Positions 10,261 to 20,165 of a stretch of DNA of 64,000 nt are shown piece after piece. The notes below the pieces were generated by a model that worked only from the letters and a program-made list of their open reading frames with translations, did not search any database and was not told the DNA's origin. Source of the stretch: an uncultured Tenacibaculum sp. (GTDB lineage Bacteria; Bacteroidota; Bacteroidia; Flavobacteriales; Flavobacteriaceae); contig NZ_CANMMT010000001.1 in the NCBI RefSeq assembly GCF_947499065.1, forward strand, positions 62,001-126,000, in the 5' to 3' direction. A program made the position numbers and the translations under genes. How positions within the stretch are numbered: the stretch's first letter is position 1; every line of letters starts with the position of its first letter.

Positions 10261-10294
10261 AAAAACACCTCTTTGAATTATGAGGTGTTTTTTT
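10261..10294 (+). terminator. Rho-independent terminator of the msr-selO operon
   Basis: aaaacacctc-tttgaatta-tgaggtgttttttt. Confidence 0.8.
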
Positions 10295-10311
10295 ATGCTC
10301 CAATTTTACAT

Positions 10312-10348
10312 CTGTAATATATATACAAGCATCAGTAAAATGTATACA
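10312..10348 (+). promoter_or_regulatory. Two direct copies of CWGTAAWATRTATACA, 21 bp start-to-start (putative AraC-type sites)
   Basis: ctgtaatatatataca 10312-10327 and cagtaaaatgtataca 10333-10348; -7-like taatttta at 10369-10376. Confidence 0.65.
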
Positions 10349-10419
10349 TACACACTATCAAACCATTATAATTTTACACCATAAATAACTGAAAGTTAAA
10401 ATCGTAAAATTTAAAACCA

Positions 10420-11025
10420 ATGAAAAAACTAATAGCTTTTATATTCCTATTAACTACAATTAATGGAATTTCACAAAACAGAAACTGGAGCACAAAAACA
10501 TCAAAAGATGGAAAAACTGTTGTTAAATATGACATTATAAAAAACAATGGCAAAACACATATTTATTATACAGTAGAAACCAAAGGAGATATTTCAATAG
10601 AAAAGATTGAAAACTATTTTTCCGTTTCAGAAAACCATAAACAATTTTTAGAAAACACTACAAAAAGCGAACAAATAAAGAAAACATCCGATACCGAATG
10701 GACTACTTATTATTATTTTGATGCTCCTTGGCCAATGCCTAATAGTGATGCTGTCCTAAATTTTAAAACAACTAAAACAAATACTACAGTTGCTTTTACA
10801 GGAACTTCAGCTCCTAAAAGTTATAAAACGACAGATGTAAAACGCATGGAAACATATAACATCAAATACAGTTTTGAAAAAATTAATGACAATTCCACTA
10901 AAGTTATCATCTCGGCAGATTTTGTTCCTATTGGCTCAGTACCAAAATGGTTATTAAAAGGTTGGTTTCCTAAAGGACCCGCTGCAATTGCAAGTAGATT
11001 ACTAAAAGAAGCTTCTAAACAGTAA
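10420..11025 (+). CDS. Secreted START/SRPBCC-like domain protein
   Basis: Signal peptide; ETKGDISIEKIENYFSVSENHKQFLENTTKSEQI; WPMPNSDAVLNF. Confidence 0.65.
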   Translation: MKKLIAFIFLLTTINGISQNRNWSTKTSKDGKTVVKYDIIKNNGKTHIYYTVETKGDISIEKIENYFSVSENHKQFLENTTKSEQIKKTSDTEWTTYYYFDAPWPMPNSDAVLNFKTTKTNTTVAFTGTSAPKSYKTTDVKRMETYNIKYSFEKINDNSTKVIISADFVPIGSVPKWLLKGWFPKGPAAIASRLLKEASKQ

Positions 11026-11056
11026 AATGTATACATCAATCTGTAATATATATACA
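11020..11056 (+). promoter_or_regulatory. Two direct copies of CWGTAAWATRTATACA, 21 bp start-to-start (putative AraC-type sites)
   Basis: cagtaaaatgtataca 11020-11035 and ctgtaatatatataca 11041-11056; -7 taattttg at 11077-11084. Confidence 0.65.
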
Positions 11057-11125
11057 CCTAACCTACTCATGTACAATAATTTTGCATTGTAAACAACAAT
11101 TAAATAAAACATAAAAACATATATC

Positions 11126-11902
11126 ATGAAAAAAGTAGCATTAATCACTGGAGCTAGTAGTGGAATTGGTAAAGAATTAGCTATAATTCATGCTCAAAAA
11201 AAAGGAAATCTAATTCTGGTTGCTAGAAGATTAGATAAATTAGAAGAACTTAAAATTGAATTAGAAGTAAAATTCGGCATCACCGTTATAACCATAGCTA
11301 AAGATTTAAGCATACCAAATGCAGCTAAAGAACTATATAATGAAATTCAAGAAATGAATGTTCAGGTTGAATTCTTAATAAACAATGCAGGTTTTGGTTT
11401 ACGTGGTAAATTCCATGAATTGCCTTGGGAACGTCAACAACAAATGATAAACTTAAATATGGTTGCTTTAACAGAGTTAATGTATTTATTTTTACCAGCA
11501 ATGGTAGCTCGCAATAGAGGTAAAATCTTAAACACTTCATCAACAGCTTCTTTTATGCCTGGGCCTTTACAAGCTATTTACTTTGCTACTAAATCATATG
11601 TTACTTTTTTAAGTAATGCTATTGCAGAAGAATTGCACGATACCAACGTTACTGTAACCAACTTAATGCCTGGCGCTACTGAAACTGAATTTGCAAAAAC
11701 TTCTGGCATGGATGAAACAGGATTATTTGAAAAAACTGTAACTGCAAAATCTGTAGCTGAAGATGGTTATAAAGCAATGGAACAAGGGAAATTAGACGTT
11801 GTTTCTGGATTAACTTTTAGCCAAAAGTTAATGATGAAATCAATTCCTTTTACACCTAAAAAGACCATCTTAAAACAAATACGCAAAATGCAAGAAGTCT
11901 AA
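11126..11902 (+). CDS. Short-chain dehydrogenase/reductase
   Basis: ALITGASSGIGKELA; NNAGFG; YFATKSY. Confidence 0.9.
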   Translation: MKKVALITGASSGIGKELAIIHAQKKGNLILVARRLDKLEELKIELEVKFGITVITIAKDLSIPNAAKELYNEIQEMNVQVEFLINNAGFGLRGKFHELPWERQQQMINLNMVALTELMYLFLPAMVARNRGKILNTSSTASFMPGPLQAIYFATKSYVTFLSNAIAEELHDTNVTVTNLMPGATETEFAKTSGMDETGLFEKTVTAKSVAEDGYKAMEQGKLDVVSGLTFSQKLMMKSIPFTPKKTILKQIRKMQEV

Positions 11903-11952
11903 ATAGTGTATATTGTATTATAAATTAAAACTTGATTAGCGTTTAAAGAGAC

Positions 11953-12861
11953 ATGAAAGAAATAATTCATATAAAATCTATTACTGAAATTAATAAAACC
12001 TTTGGTTCACCAGCTCCGAAACACCCATTAATTGCCATTATGTGGGCTAAAGATTTCCCAGATTTTAGTCAATTTTATGGTATTAAATACAACTCTGATT
12101 TATTTACAGTATCTCTAAAAGATGGTATTGAAGGTGTAATGGGATATGGACGTAACAATTATGACTTTCAAGAAGGAACAATGGTTTTCTCTAAACCTAA
12201 TCAAGTAGTTTCAATAGAAGAAAAAAAAGTAGCCAAAGATGCTAAAGGATGGACCCTAATATTCCACCCAGACTTAATTAGAAAATCTGAATTAGGTAAA
12301 ACGATAAATCAATATTCATTTTTTGATTACGAAGTACACGAAGCACTACACTTATCTGAAGAGGAAAAAGATATATTAACCGACTTAGTACAAAAAATTG
12401 AATTAGAAATTAATCAGAATATCGATAAGCATAGTCAGAAGTTAATTATATCTACCCTTGAACTTATTTTAGATTATTGTAATCGTTATTACGACCGTCA
12501 ATTTTATGTTCGTACCAATCTTCATCAAGACCATGTAACAGAACTCGCAACATTACTTCGTGAATATTTTTCATCAGACAAACCTTCAAAACTAGGACTT
12601 CCATCGGTAAAGTATTGTGGAGAGCAATTAAATATGTCTCCAAACTATTTAAGTGATTTATTAAAAAAAGAGACAGGAAAAAGTGCTAAAGATCATATTT
12701 ATGCTTTTGTAGTAAACAAAGCAAAAAACAAACTATTAGGCACAACAGATTCTGTTAGTGAAATTGCTTACGATTTAGGTTTTGAATACCCACAACATTT
12801 CAGCAAACTTTTTAAAAAACAAACAGGAACAAGCCCTGCAAAATACAGATTTCAAAATTAA
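11953..12861 (+). CDS. AraC family transcriptional regulator
   Basis: C-terminal double HTH: VKYCGEQLNMSPNYLSDLLKKETGKSAKDHI...VSEIAYDLGFEYPQHFSKLFKKQTGTSPAKYR. Confidence 0.92.
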   Translation: MKEIIHIKSITEINKTFGSPAPKHPLIAIMWAKDFPDFSQFYGIKYNSDLFTVSLKDGIEGVMGYGRNNYDFQEGTMVFSKPNQVVSIEEKKVAKDAKGWTLIFHPDLIRKSELGKTINQYSFFDYEVHEALHLSEEEKDILTDLVQKIELEINQNIDKHSQKLIISTLELILDYCNRYYDRQFYVRTNLHQDHVTELATLLREYFSSDKPSKLGLPSVKYCGEQLNMSPNYLSDLLKKETGKSAKDHIYAFVVNKAKNKLLGTTDSVSEIAYDLGFEYPQHFSKLFKKQTGTSPAKYRFQN

Positions 12862-12866
12862 AAATC

Positions 12867-13538
12867 ATGAAAAGAGTAATTATTACGGGATCTACCGGTA
12901 TGGTAGGAAAAGGCGTATTATTGGAATGTTTAGATGATGTCAATATTGAAAAAGTATTGGTAATTAATCGTTCTACTTTAAATATCCAACACTCAAAGTT
13001 AGAAGAAGTTTTACTAAAAGACTTTTCACAACTATCATCTATCAAAGATAAGTTGATAGGCTATGATGCTTGTTTCTTTTGTATGGGGATTTCTTCCGTA
13101 GGAATGAGCGAAGAAAAATACATACAAATTACATTCAATATTGTCAAGGTCTTTTCTGATGTTTTGCATAAAATAAATCCAAATATGGTTTTCAATTACG
13201 TTTCTGGTGCTGGAACAGATAACTCAGAAAATGGAAGTAGCATGTGGGCTCGTGTAAAAGGGAAAACTGAAAATTATATTTTTAACAAAGGATTTAAAGA
13301 TACTTATGCATTTCGTCCTGGAGCCATCATTCCAGAAAAAGGAATCAAATCGAGAACCAACTGGTATAATATTATTTATATACTTCTAACTCCTTTTTTT
13401 GGTTTAATGAAAAAATCAAAAAACATTACAACTACTACAAAAATCGGTTTAGCGATGATAAACTCTTTACATCATACACAAACCTTAAAACACTTAGAAA
13501 ATAAAGACATAAATGTCTTAGCTGAAAAGCTTTCTTAA
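12867..13538 (+). CDS. NAD(P)-binding epimerase/dehydratase-like protein
   Basis: VIITGSTGMVGKGVLLECL Rossmann motif. Confidence 0.8.
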   Translation: MKRVIITGSTGMVGKGVLLECLDDVNIEKVLVINRSTLNIQHSKLEEVLLKDFSQLSSIKDKLIGYDACFFCMGISSVGMSEEKYIQITFNIVKVFSDVLHKINPNMVFNYVSGAGTDNSENGSSMWARVKGKTENYIFNKGFKDTYAFRPGAIIPEKGIKSRTNWYNIIYILLTPFFGLMKKSKNITTTTKIGLAMINSLHHTQTLKHLENKDINVLAEKLS

Positions 13539-13541
13539 CTC

Positions 13542-14672
13542 ATGAAAAAACTTTTTAAAAAAATGACAATCGCAGTTATTTCAATAATTGCAATTTTTAT
13601 AATTGCATACCTACTATTTGTTAATTTCAATCCAGTATTTGGAGGAAATATTTCAAAAGAATTACAAGCAGAATATGTAAAATCTAAAAACTATAAAAAC
13701 GGTAAATTTCACAATATTGGAGGGATAGAGCAAAAAATGACATTTGACAAAACCATCGACATTTTAAAACAAATGTTGTTTGAAAAATTTCCGAATGCTA
13801 AACCTAAAAAAGAACTTCCAATATTAAAAGCTGATTCTACTAATATTGCTAATTATAAAGAAGCAACTAGACTTCTTTGGTTTGGACATTCAGCATTTTT
13901 ATTACAAACCAATAATAAAAATATTCTAATAGATCCAATGCTTACAGAAATGCCTTCTCCTATTTCAAGAGATGCGCAGCGAAGATTTAATAAAGAAATT
14001 CCAATTGAAATTGAACAGCTTCCCAAAATAGACGTTATTCTAATTTCACACGATCATTACGATCATTTAGATTATGAATCTATTAAACGTTTAAAAAATA
14101 AAGTAGCACATTATATCGTTCCTTTAGGAGTTAGTACACATTTAAAAGCTTGGGGAATACCTGATAATAAAATTACAGAACTAGATTGGTGGCAAGAAAT
14201 TGATTATAAAAACATAAAATTTATTTGTACTCCTTCCCAACATTTTTCGGGAAGAAGATTCGAAAATAACGGAAGTACATTATGGAGTTCTTGGGTTATT
14301 AAAACTGAAACAGATAATTTATTTTTCAGTGGAGATAGCGGTTATAACTCACATTTTAAAGAAATTGGAAACAAATATGGTCCTTTTGACTTAGCCTTAA
14401 TGGAATGTGGACAATACAATAAAATGTGGCCTGAAATACATATGATGCCAGAAGAAACTGTACAGGCAGGAATAGATGTACAAGCAAAAAAAATGATGCC
14501 TATTCACTGGGGAGCATTTCGTTTAGCTATGCACGATTGGAACGATCCTATTATAAGGGTTTCAAAAAAAGCAGCAGAGCTCAACCTACCTTTAGTTGTT
14601 CCTAAAATAGGTGAACCAATCATTATTGAAGATAAAATTAAAGCGTATTCAACATGGTGGAATAACGAATAA
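13542..14672 (+). CDS. MBL-fold metallo-hydrolase (NAPE-PLD/UlaG-like), membrane anchored
   Basis: ISHDHYDHLDYESI; FFSGDSGY; PIHWGAF. Confidence 0.88.
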   Translation: MKKLFKKMTIAVISIIAIFIIAYLLFVNFNPVFGGNISKELQAEYVKSKNYKNGKFHNIGGIEQKMTFDKTIDILKQMLFEKFPNAKPKKELPILKADSTNIANYKEATRLLWFGHSAFLLQTNNKNILIDPMLTEMPSPISRDAQRRFNKEIPIEIEQLPKIDVILISHDHYDHLDYESIKRLKNKVAHYIVPLGVSTHLKAWGIPDNKITELDWWQEIDYKNIKFICTPSQHFSGRRFENNGSTLWSSWVIKTETDNLFFSGDSGYNSHFKEIGNKYGPFDLALMECGQYNKMWPEIHMMPEETVQAGIDVQAKKMMPIHWGAFRLAMHDWNDPIIRVSKKAAELNLPLVVPKIGEPIIIEDKIKAYSTWWNNE

Positions 14673-14698
14673 AAATACTTTTTGTAAATTGATGGCTT

Positions 14699-15718
14699 AT
14701 GACATATGAATTCAAAGAAATTATTCAACAAACTATACGAAATCAACAAAACAACATTCACAATGTTTTGGCTACTGTAGTTGATCTAGATGGATCTTCC
14801 TATAGAAAACCCGGTGTTAGGATGTTACTTTCTTCCGATGGAAATATGATAGGTGCAGTAAGTGGTGGTTGTGTAGAAAAAGAAGTACAAAGAAGAGCAC
14901 AAACAGTTTTTGAAACTGGAGTATCTAAAATAATAACTTATGATGGTCGCTATCGATTAGGTTGTGAAGGTATTTTGTATATACTACTAGAGCCTTTCAA
15001 AATTTCTTCAGAATTTATAAATGTATTTACCAACAGTTTAGAAAATAGAGAATCATTTAATATTCAATCTTTTTATAAAAAAGAAGATGAAGCATATGGT
15101 AATTTTAGTTCTATAATTAAATTTCAAAACAATAAAAATTTTTCTTTTTTTGAAGGAAATGAACCTGCAAACTTTAAAGATTTACAAGTATTCTCTCAAA
15201 CCTTATCTCCCTTATTTCGTTTATTAATTATTGGAGGAGAACACGATGCTGTAAAACTATGCAAACAAGCTGTACAACTAGGCTGGGAAGTTGATGTAGT
15301 TACATCAATTAAAGACCCAAAACAATTATCTGATTTTCCAGGAGCAAAATCGGTAATAGCACAAACTCCAGAAGTTATCGATTTGAAAAACATTAACCAA
15401 GATACAGCTGTGGTTATTATGAATCATAATTTTACATACGACCTACGTTGGTTAATAAAACTACAAGAACAAAACCCTGTTTATATAGGAATTTTAGGAG
15501 CAGCCAAACGACGAGAAAAACTATTCAATGAGCTGTTTGAATTTTCTCCTGAAGTATCCGACAATTTCCTTGAAAAAATCCATACCCCAGCCGGATTAAA
15601 CATTGGCGCAGAAACACCCGAAGAAATAGCCTTGTCTATTTTAGCAGAAATATTATCAGTAATTCGTAAAAAAGAGGTATTCTCATTAAAAAAAGTAACA
15701 GGTCGAATTCATAGTTAA
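14699..15718 (+). CDS. XdhC/CoxI family protein
   Basis: LATVVDLDGSSYRKPGVRMLLSSDGNMIGAVSGGCVE; TPAGLNIGAETPEEIALSILAEIL. Confidence 0.9.
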   Translation: MTYEFKEIIQQTIRNQQNNIHNVLATVVDLDGSSYRKPGVRMLLSSDGNMIGAVSGGCVEKEVQRRAQTVFETGVSKIITYDGRYRLGCEGILYILLEPFKISSEFINVFTNSLENRESFNIQSFYKKEDEAYGNFSSIIKFQNNKNFSFFEGNEPANFKDLQVFSQTLSPLFRLLIIGGEHDAVKLCKQAVQLGWEVDVVTSIKDPKQLSDFPGAKSVIAQTPEVIDLKNINQDTAVVIMNHNFTYDLRWLIKLQEQNPVYIGILGAAKRREKLFNELFEFSPEVSDNFLEKIHTPAGLNIGAETPEEIALSILAEILSVIRKKEVFSLKKVTGRIHS

Positions 15719-15722
15719 CTAT

Positions 15723-16301
15723 ATGCAAAAAACCGCAATTATCTTATTAGCAGCAGGAAGTTCATCAAGAATGGGAACTATAAAACAAGCACTCCCATAT
15801 AAAAAAACAACTCTTTTAGGTTGGTCTCTTAAAACCGCAATACAATCAAATGCTAATAGTGTTTTTTGTGTTTTGGGAGCTAATAAAAAAACTTTAGAGA
15901 AAATAGTACAGAAAAACGAAGTTCCTATTATTACAAATCCGAATTATAAAAAAGGGTTAAGCTCAAGTATAATTGCAGGCATACTTCAAGTTGAAGAAAA
16001 TTATGACAATGTATTGATTATGTTGGCTGACCAACCAAGTATTACCAGTGAATATCTTAATGAGTTAATCAAAATATCCTCTGAAAATCCAGAAAAAATT
16101 ATAGCTTCAAACTATAATGAAAAAGCAGGAGTTCCCGTAGTTTTCCCAAAAGCATATTTTAATGATTTAAAAACATTAAAAGGAGACAATGGTGCAAAGA
16201 TGTTTTTGAAAGAAAATCTTTCCGCAATTATTAAAATGCCCTCTACTAATTTGGTTGATATTGACACACTTAAAGATTATAAAAACTTAATCGATTCTTA
16301 G
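15723..16301 (+). CDS. MocA/MobA-like nucleotidyltransferase
   Basis: ILLAAGSSSRMGTIKQALPYKKTTLL; LADQPSI; GDNGAK. Confidence 0.85.
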   Translation: MQKTAIILLAAGSSSRMGTIKQALPYKKTTLLGWSLKTAIQSNANSVFCVLGANKKTLEKIVQKNEVPIITNPNYKKGLSSSIIAGILQVEENYDNVLIMLADQPSITSEYLNELIKISSENPEKIIASNYNEKAGVPVVFPKAYFNDLKTLKGDNGAKMFLKENLSAIIKMPSTNLVDIDTLKDYKNLIDS

Positions 16302-16396
16302 CATTTAAAACAAGCTGCTAAAACCGTTTATTTTATAGCCACTTTGTAGCTCTAATGGTAAAAAAGAGGTAAATTTACACTACTAAACACCGAACC

Positions 16397-19300
16397 ATGA
16401 ATTCAGTAAAATCATTTCTATATTTTATAACAATTATGTTGCTGATTGGTTGTGCTTCTTACAATGCAAAGTATGCTGATAAGACTGCTCCAAAAACAGT
16501 AACTACCAATAAAAAAATAGCACATTCCTTTTATTTAATTGGAGATGCAGGTAATGCAGAAATGGGAAAAACAATCCCGTCTTTAACCTATTTTCAAGAA
16601 GCCTTAAACAAATCAGATAAAAATTCGACAGCTTTATTTTTGGGTGATAATGTATATCCTTATGGAGTACCTAAAAAAAGTAGTAAAGAAAGAGCCTTAG
16701 CTGAACATAGAATACAAACACAAATTGATGCTGTAAAAGACTTCAAAGGAAAACCAATTTTTATTCCTGGGAATCACGATTGGTACAACGGATTAAAAGG
16801 ATTAAAGCGTCAAGAAAAAATAGTAGAAAAAGCCTTAGGTAAAAATTCTTTTTTACCAGAAGATGGTTGTGGTTTAAAAAAGATTGAAATAAACGACGAT
16901 ATAACATTAATTATTATTGATAGCCGTTGGTTTATTGCCGATTGGGACAAACACCCTACTATTAACGAAGACTGTGATATTAAAACTCGTGAACGTTTTA
17001 TTGATGAAGTTTGGGGATTATTTAAAAAGAACCGTTACAAAAATGTTGTGGTAGCAATGCATCACCCAATGTTTAGTAATGGACCTCATGGAGGAAGTTA
17101 TTCTTTTAAAGACCATATGAAACCATTTCCTATTTTAGGAACATTAAAAAACGGATTACGCACTCATGTAGGAATTCAAACCGATATTTTTAATAAAAAC
17201 TACACTGATTTTGTAAAACAACTACAAACTATTGCTGGTGACTTTAGACAAAATATTGTTTTTGTATCTGGTCACGAACACAATTTACAATATATTGAAG
17301 ACAACCCAGTAGACGAAAACATTCTTAATTACGGGAAATTCAAACAAATAATTAGCGGTTCAGGTTCAAAACAATCAGCTGCCTTAGCAAACTATGGAGC
17401 TCAATTTACTTATGGAAATCATGGATATGCTATTTTAAATTATTATACAGATGGTTCTGCTATTGTTGAATTTTATTCGGCAAATGAAAAAGATGGAAAC
17501 AAATTATTATTTAGCAAAGAAATTATAAAGCCTAAAAAAACACAAGAGTATAATAGTTTCCCAGAATATGATGCTCACAAAGAATTCGTAGAAACATCTA
17601 TTTACGATAAAGAAAGTACAGATGTAAGTGGCTTCCATAAATTTATGTGGGGCGATTTACATAGAGAAAAATATGGTAAAAAAGTAAAAGTTCCTGTTTT
17701 AGAACTTGACAAAGTTTACGGTGGTTTAAAACCAATTCGAAGAGGTGGAGGAAACCAAACCAACTCACTACGATTAGAAAATCCAGATGGTAAACAATAC
17801 GTTTTACGATCTATTGTAAAAGATGGAAGTCGTATTATGGGAGGTATTTTAAAAGGTACATTTTTAGTAGATGTAGTTCAGGATATCTTTACCATGTCGC
17901 ATCCTTATGCAGCATTTGTTATTCCAGATATGGCTAAATCGGTAAATATTTACCATACCAATCCTAAGTTATATTACATGCCTAAACAACCAATTTTAGG
18001 ACAATACAATGATATTTTTGGAGGAAGTTTATATTTATTGGAAGAACGTCCTGCTGGAGATAGAAGCGAATTAGACAACTTTGGAAACTCAAAGAAAATA
18101 GTAAACACCTTTGATGTTTTAGAGAAAATAAGAAAGAATGGTAAACACTCAGTTGATCAAGATTGGGCAATACGTTCTCGTTTGTTTGACATGGTTATTG
18201 GTGACTGGGACAGGCACGAAGACCAATGGCGTTGGGCTTCTTTTAAAACTGATGATGGAAAAACTTTTTATCGCCCTATTCCAAGAGATAGAGATCAACC
18301 TTTTTCTAAATTTGATGGAGTTATGATTCCACTTTTTCAACAGTTTGCTCCTTTAGTAAAAAATATGCAAACTTTTGAAGATGATATTAAAGACATGAAA
18401 TGGTACAACAATTACCCTCGATTCTTTGATGCTGAATTTTTAAATAAATTAACTCTAGATGATTGGTATAAACAAGCCGATTACATTCAAAAGAACTTAA
18501 CCGATGAAGTAATTGAAAAAGCTATTAAACAATTACCTAAATCTATTTATGATATTGATGGTGAAGAAACTATTGCTAAAATAAAAGCACGTAGAAACAA
18601 GTTAAAAGATATAGCTAAACGTTATTACGAAAAACAAGCAAAAATTGTTTATGTAGTTGGAACTGATAAAAAAGATAAATTTATTATCAAACGTTTAAAT
18701 GATGATGAAACCAATGTAACTGTATTTAGAAAAGATAACGAAATTTACAATCGTACATTTAAAACAAAAGAAACTAAAGAGGTACAGTTATATGGTTTAA
18801 ATGGTGATGATGAATTTTTAATTTCAGGAGATGTAAATGATGGTATTTTATTAAGAATCATTGGAGGACAAGATCATGATGTTTATACAGATGATTCTAA
18901 AGTTTCTGGATGGAGCAAGAAAACAAAAATCTACGATTACAAATCGAAGAAAAACACGGTAAATCCAAGTTCTGAAACAGCCGATTTACGTTCTGATAAT
19001 TACTTCAAAAACACGTACAATCACCGTGATATTAATAATAACACAACCGTAGTTTTTCCTAATATAGGAAGCAACCCTGATGATGGTTTCTTTTTCGGAG
19101 CTACGCTTACATATACCAAACAAGGATTTAAAAAACGCCCTTTTGGAAGTCAACATATAGTTTCTGCAAATTATTACTCATCAACAAGTGGTTATGATGT
19201 AGAATACAATGGAGAGTTTACTGAGTTTATTGGAAACTGGAGTTTACATTTAAAAGCAAAAGTTACTAGCGACAATTATTCTATCAACTTCTTTGGATGG

Positions 19301-20101
19301 GGGAATGACTCTTCATTCTTAATGCCTACTGGAGACATGGATGAAGATTTAGATTTTTATAGAGTAAAAAGAAGCGAATTAAGCTTTACTCCTTCGTTAT
19401 TAAGAAGGCTTAGAGGCGGTAGTATTGTAAAACTATCAGCTTCTGTTGAAGGTTATGAAATTCAAAACACTCCAAATAGAAATATTACCAATTTTAATCA
19501 ATCACCAATTAATATTTTCGACACAAATTATTTCTTAGGTGGTGAATTAAGCTTTACCCACAATCGAGTAGATAATGCTAGTTTCCCTACGAAAGGAATG
19601 AATTTTGAAGCATCTATTGGAGCTAAAACAAAGTCGGATGATTTTGATAGACGTTTTGGATACATTAAAAGTTCATTAGCTTTTTATCAAAACTTAGTAC
19701 AAAACCGTTCTTTAGTTTTTGCTTCAGAAATTGGAACTCACATCAATATTGGAAATAGATTTGAATTTTACCAAGGAGCAACTTTAGGTGGAGATAAAAG
19801 CTTAAGAGGTTTTAATCGTCAACGTTTTACTGGTACAGAAAGCTTTTACCATTCAAATGATTTACGTTTACGTTTTGGACGCTTAAACACTGGTATTATG
19901 CCAATGAAAATAGGAATCACTGGAGGATTTGATTATGGACGTGTTTGGTCTCCATACTCTCCAAACTCTACTACTTGGCATACAAGTTATGGTGGATCTG
20001 TTTGGTTAAGTGGTATCGATTTATTCACCATGAATATCTCATATTTCCAAGGAAACTCTAACGAAGATAGATTTGCCTTCGGAATTGGATTCTCTTTTTA
20101 A
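16397..20101 (+). CDS. Lipoprotein-type fusion: calcineurin-like metallophosphoesterase, atypical kinase-like middle region, Omp85/D15-like beta barrel
   Basis: LLIGCAS lipobox; GDAGN/GDNVYP/GNHDW/HHP/GHEHN; IGDWDRHEDQWRW...RDRDQPF; LGGDKSLRGFNRQRFTG. Confidence 0.8.
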   Translation: MNSVKSFLYFITIMLLIGCASYNAKYADKTAPKTVTTNKKIAHSFYLIGDAGNAEMGKTIPSLTYFQEALNKSDKNSTALFLGDNVYPYGVPKKSSKERALAEHRIQTQIDAVKDFKGKPIFIPGNHDWYNGLKGLKRQEKIVEKALGKNSFLPEDGCGLKKIEINDDITLIIIDSRWFIADWDKHPTINEDCDIKTRERFIDEVWGLFKKNRYKNVVVAMHHPMFSNGPHGGSYSFKDHMKPFPILGTLKNGLRTHVGIQTDIFNKNYTDFVKQLQTIAGDFRQNIVFVSGHEHNLQYIEDNPVDENILNYGKFKQIISGSGSKQSAALANYGAQFTYGNHGYAILNYYTDGSAIVEFYSANEKDGNKLLFSKEIIKPKKTQEYNSFPEYDAHKEFVETSIYDKESTDVSGFHKFMWGDLHREKYGKKVKVPVLELDKVYGGLKPIRRGGGNQTNSLRLENPDGKQYVLRSIVKDGSRIMGGILKGTFLVDVVQDIFTMSHPYAAFVIPDMAKSVNIYHTNPKLYYMPKQPILGQYNDIFGGSLYLLEERPAGDRSELDNFGNSKKIVNTFDVLEKIRKNGKHSVDQDWAIRSRLFDMVIGDWDRHEDQWRWASFKTDDGKTFYRPIPRDRDQPFSKFDGVMIPLFQQFAPLVKNMQTFEDDIKDMKWYNNYPRFFDAEFLNKLTLDDWYKQADYIQKNLTDEVIEKAIKQLPKSIYDIDGEETIAKIKARRNKLKDIAKRYYEKQAKIVYVVGTDKKDKFIIKRLNDDETNVTVFRKDNEIYNRTFKTKETKEVQLYGLNGDDEFLISGDVNDGILLRIIGGQDHDVYTDDSKVSGWSKKTKIYDYKSKKNTVNPSSETADLRSDNYFKNTYNHRDINNNTTVVFPNIGSNPDDGFFFGATLTYTKQGFKKRPFGSQHIVSANYYSSTSGYDVEYNGEFTEFIGNWSLHLKAKVTSDNYSINFFGWGNDSSFLMPTGDMDEDLDFYRVKRSELSFTPSLLRRLRGGSIVKLSASVEGYEIQNTPNRNITNFNQSPINIFDTNYFLGGELSFTHNRVDNASFPTKGMNFEASIGAKTKSDDFDRRFGYIKSSLAFYQNLVQNRSLVFASEIGTHINIGNRFEFYQGATLGGDKSLRGFNRQRFTGTESFYHSNDLRLRFGRLNTGIMPMKIGITGGFDYGRVWSPYSPNSTTWHTSYGGSVWLSGIDLFTMNISYFQGNSNEDRFAFGIGFSF

Positions 20102-20125
20102 TTCGTAATTATTAACTTAAAATAT

Positions 20126-20159
20126 AAAGACTTTACATTGCATTCGTAAAGTCTTTTTT
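20126..20159 (+). terminator. Rho-independent terminator
   Basis: aaagactttac-attgcattc-gtaaagtctttttt. Confidence 0.75.
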
Positions 20160-20165
20160 CTTCTT

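Noticed and set aside
11907-11925. Autoregulatory AraC site before the araC gene (agtgtatattgtattata)
   Set aside because: Only a TGTATAT half-site in reverse orientation; the rest does not fit the consensus.
14504-14761. Minus-strand ORF of 85 aa, and similar short antisense ORFs (e.g. 15196-15393, 24951-25223, 57463-57735, 59788-60021)
   Set aside because: They lie antisense within confidently assigned genes, with no recognisable motifs or ribosome-binding context.
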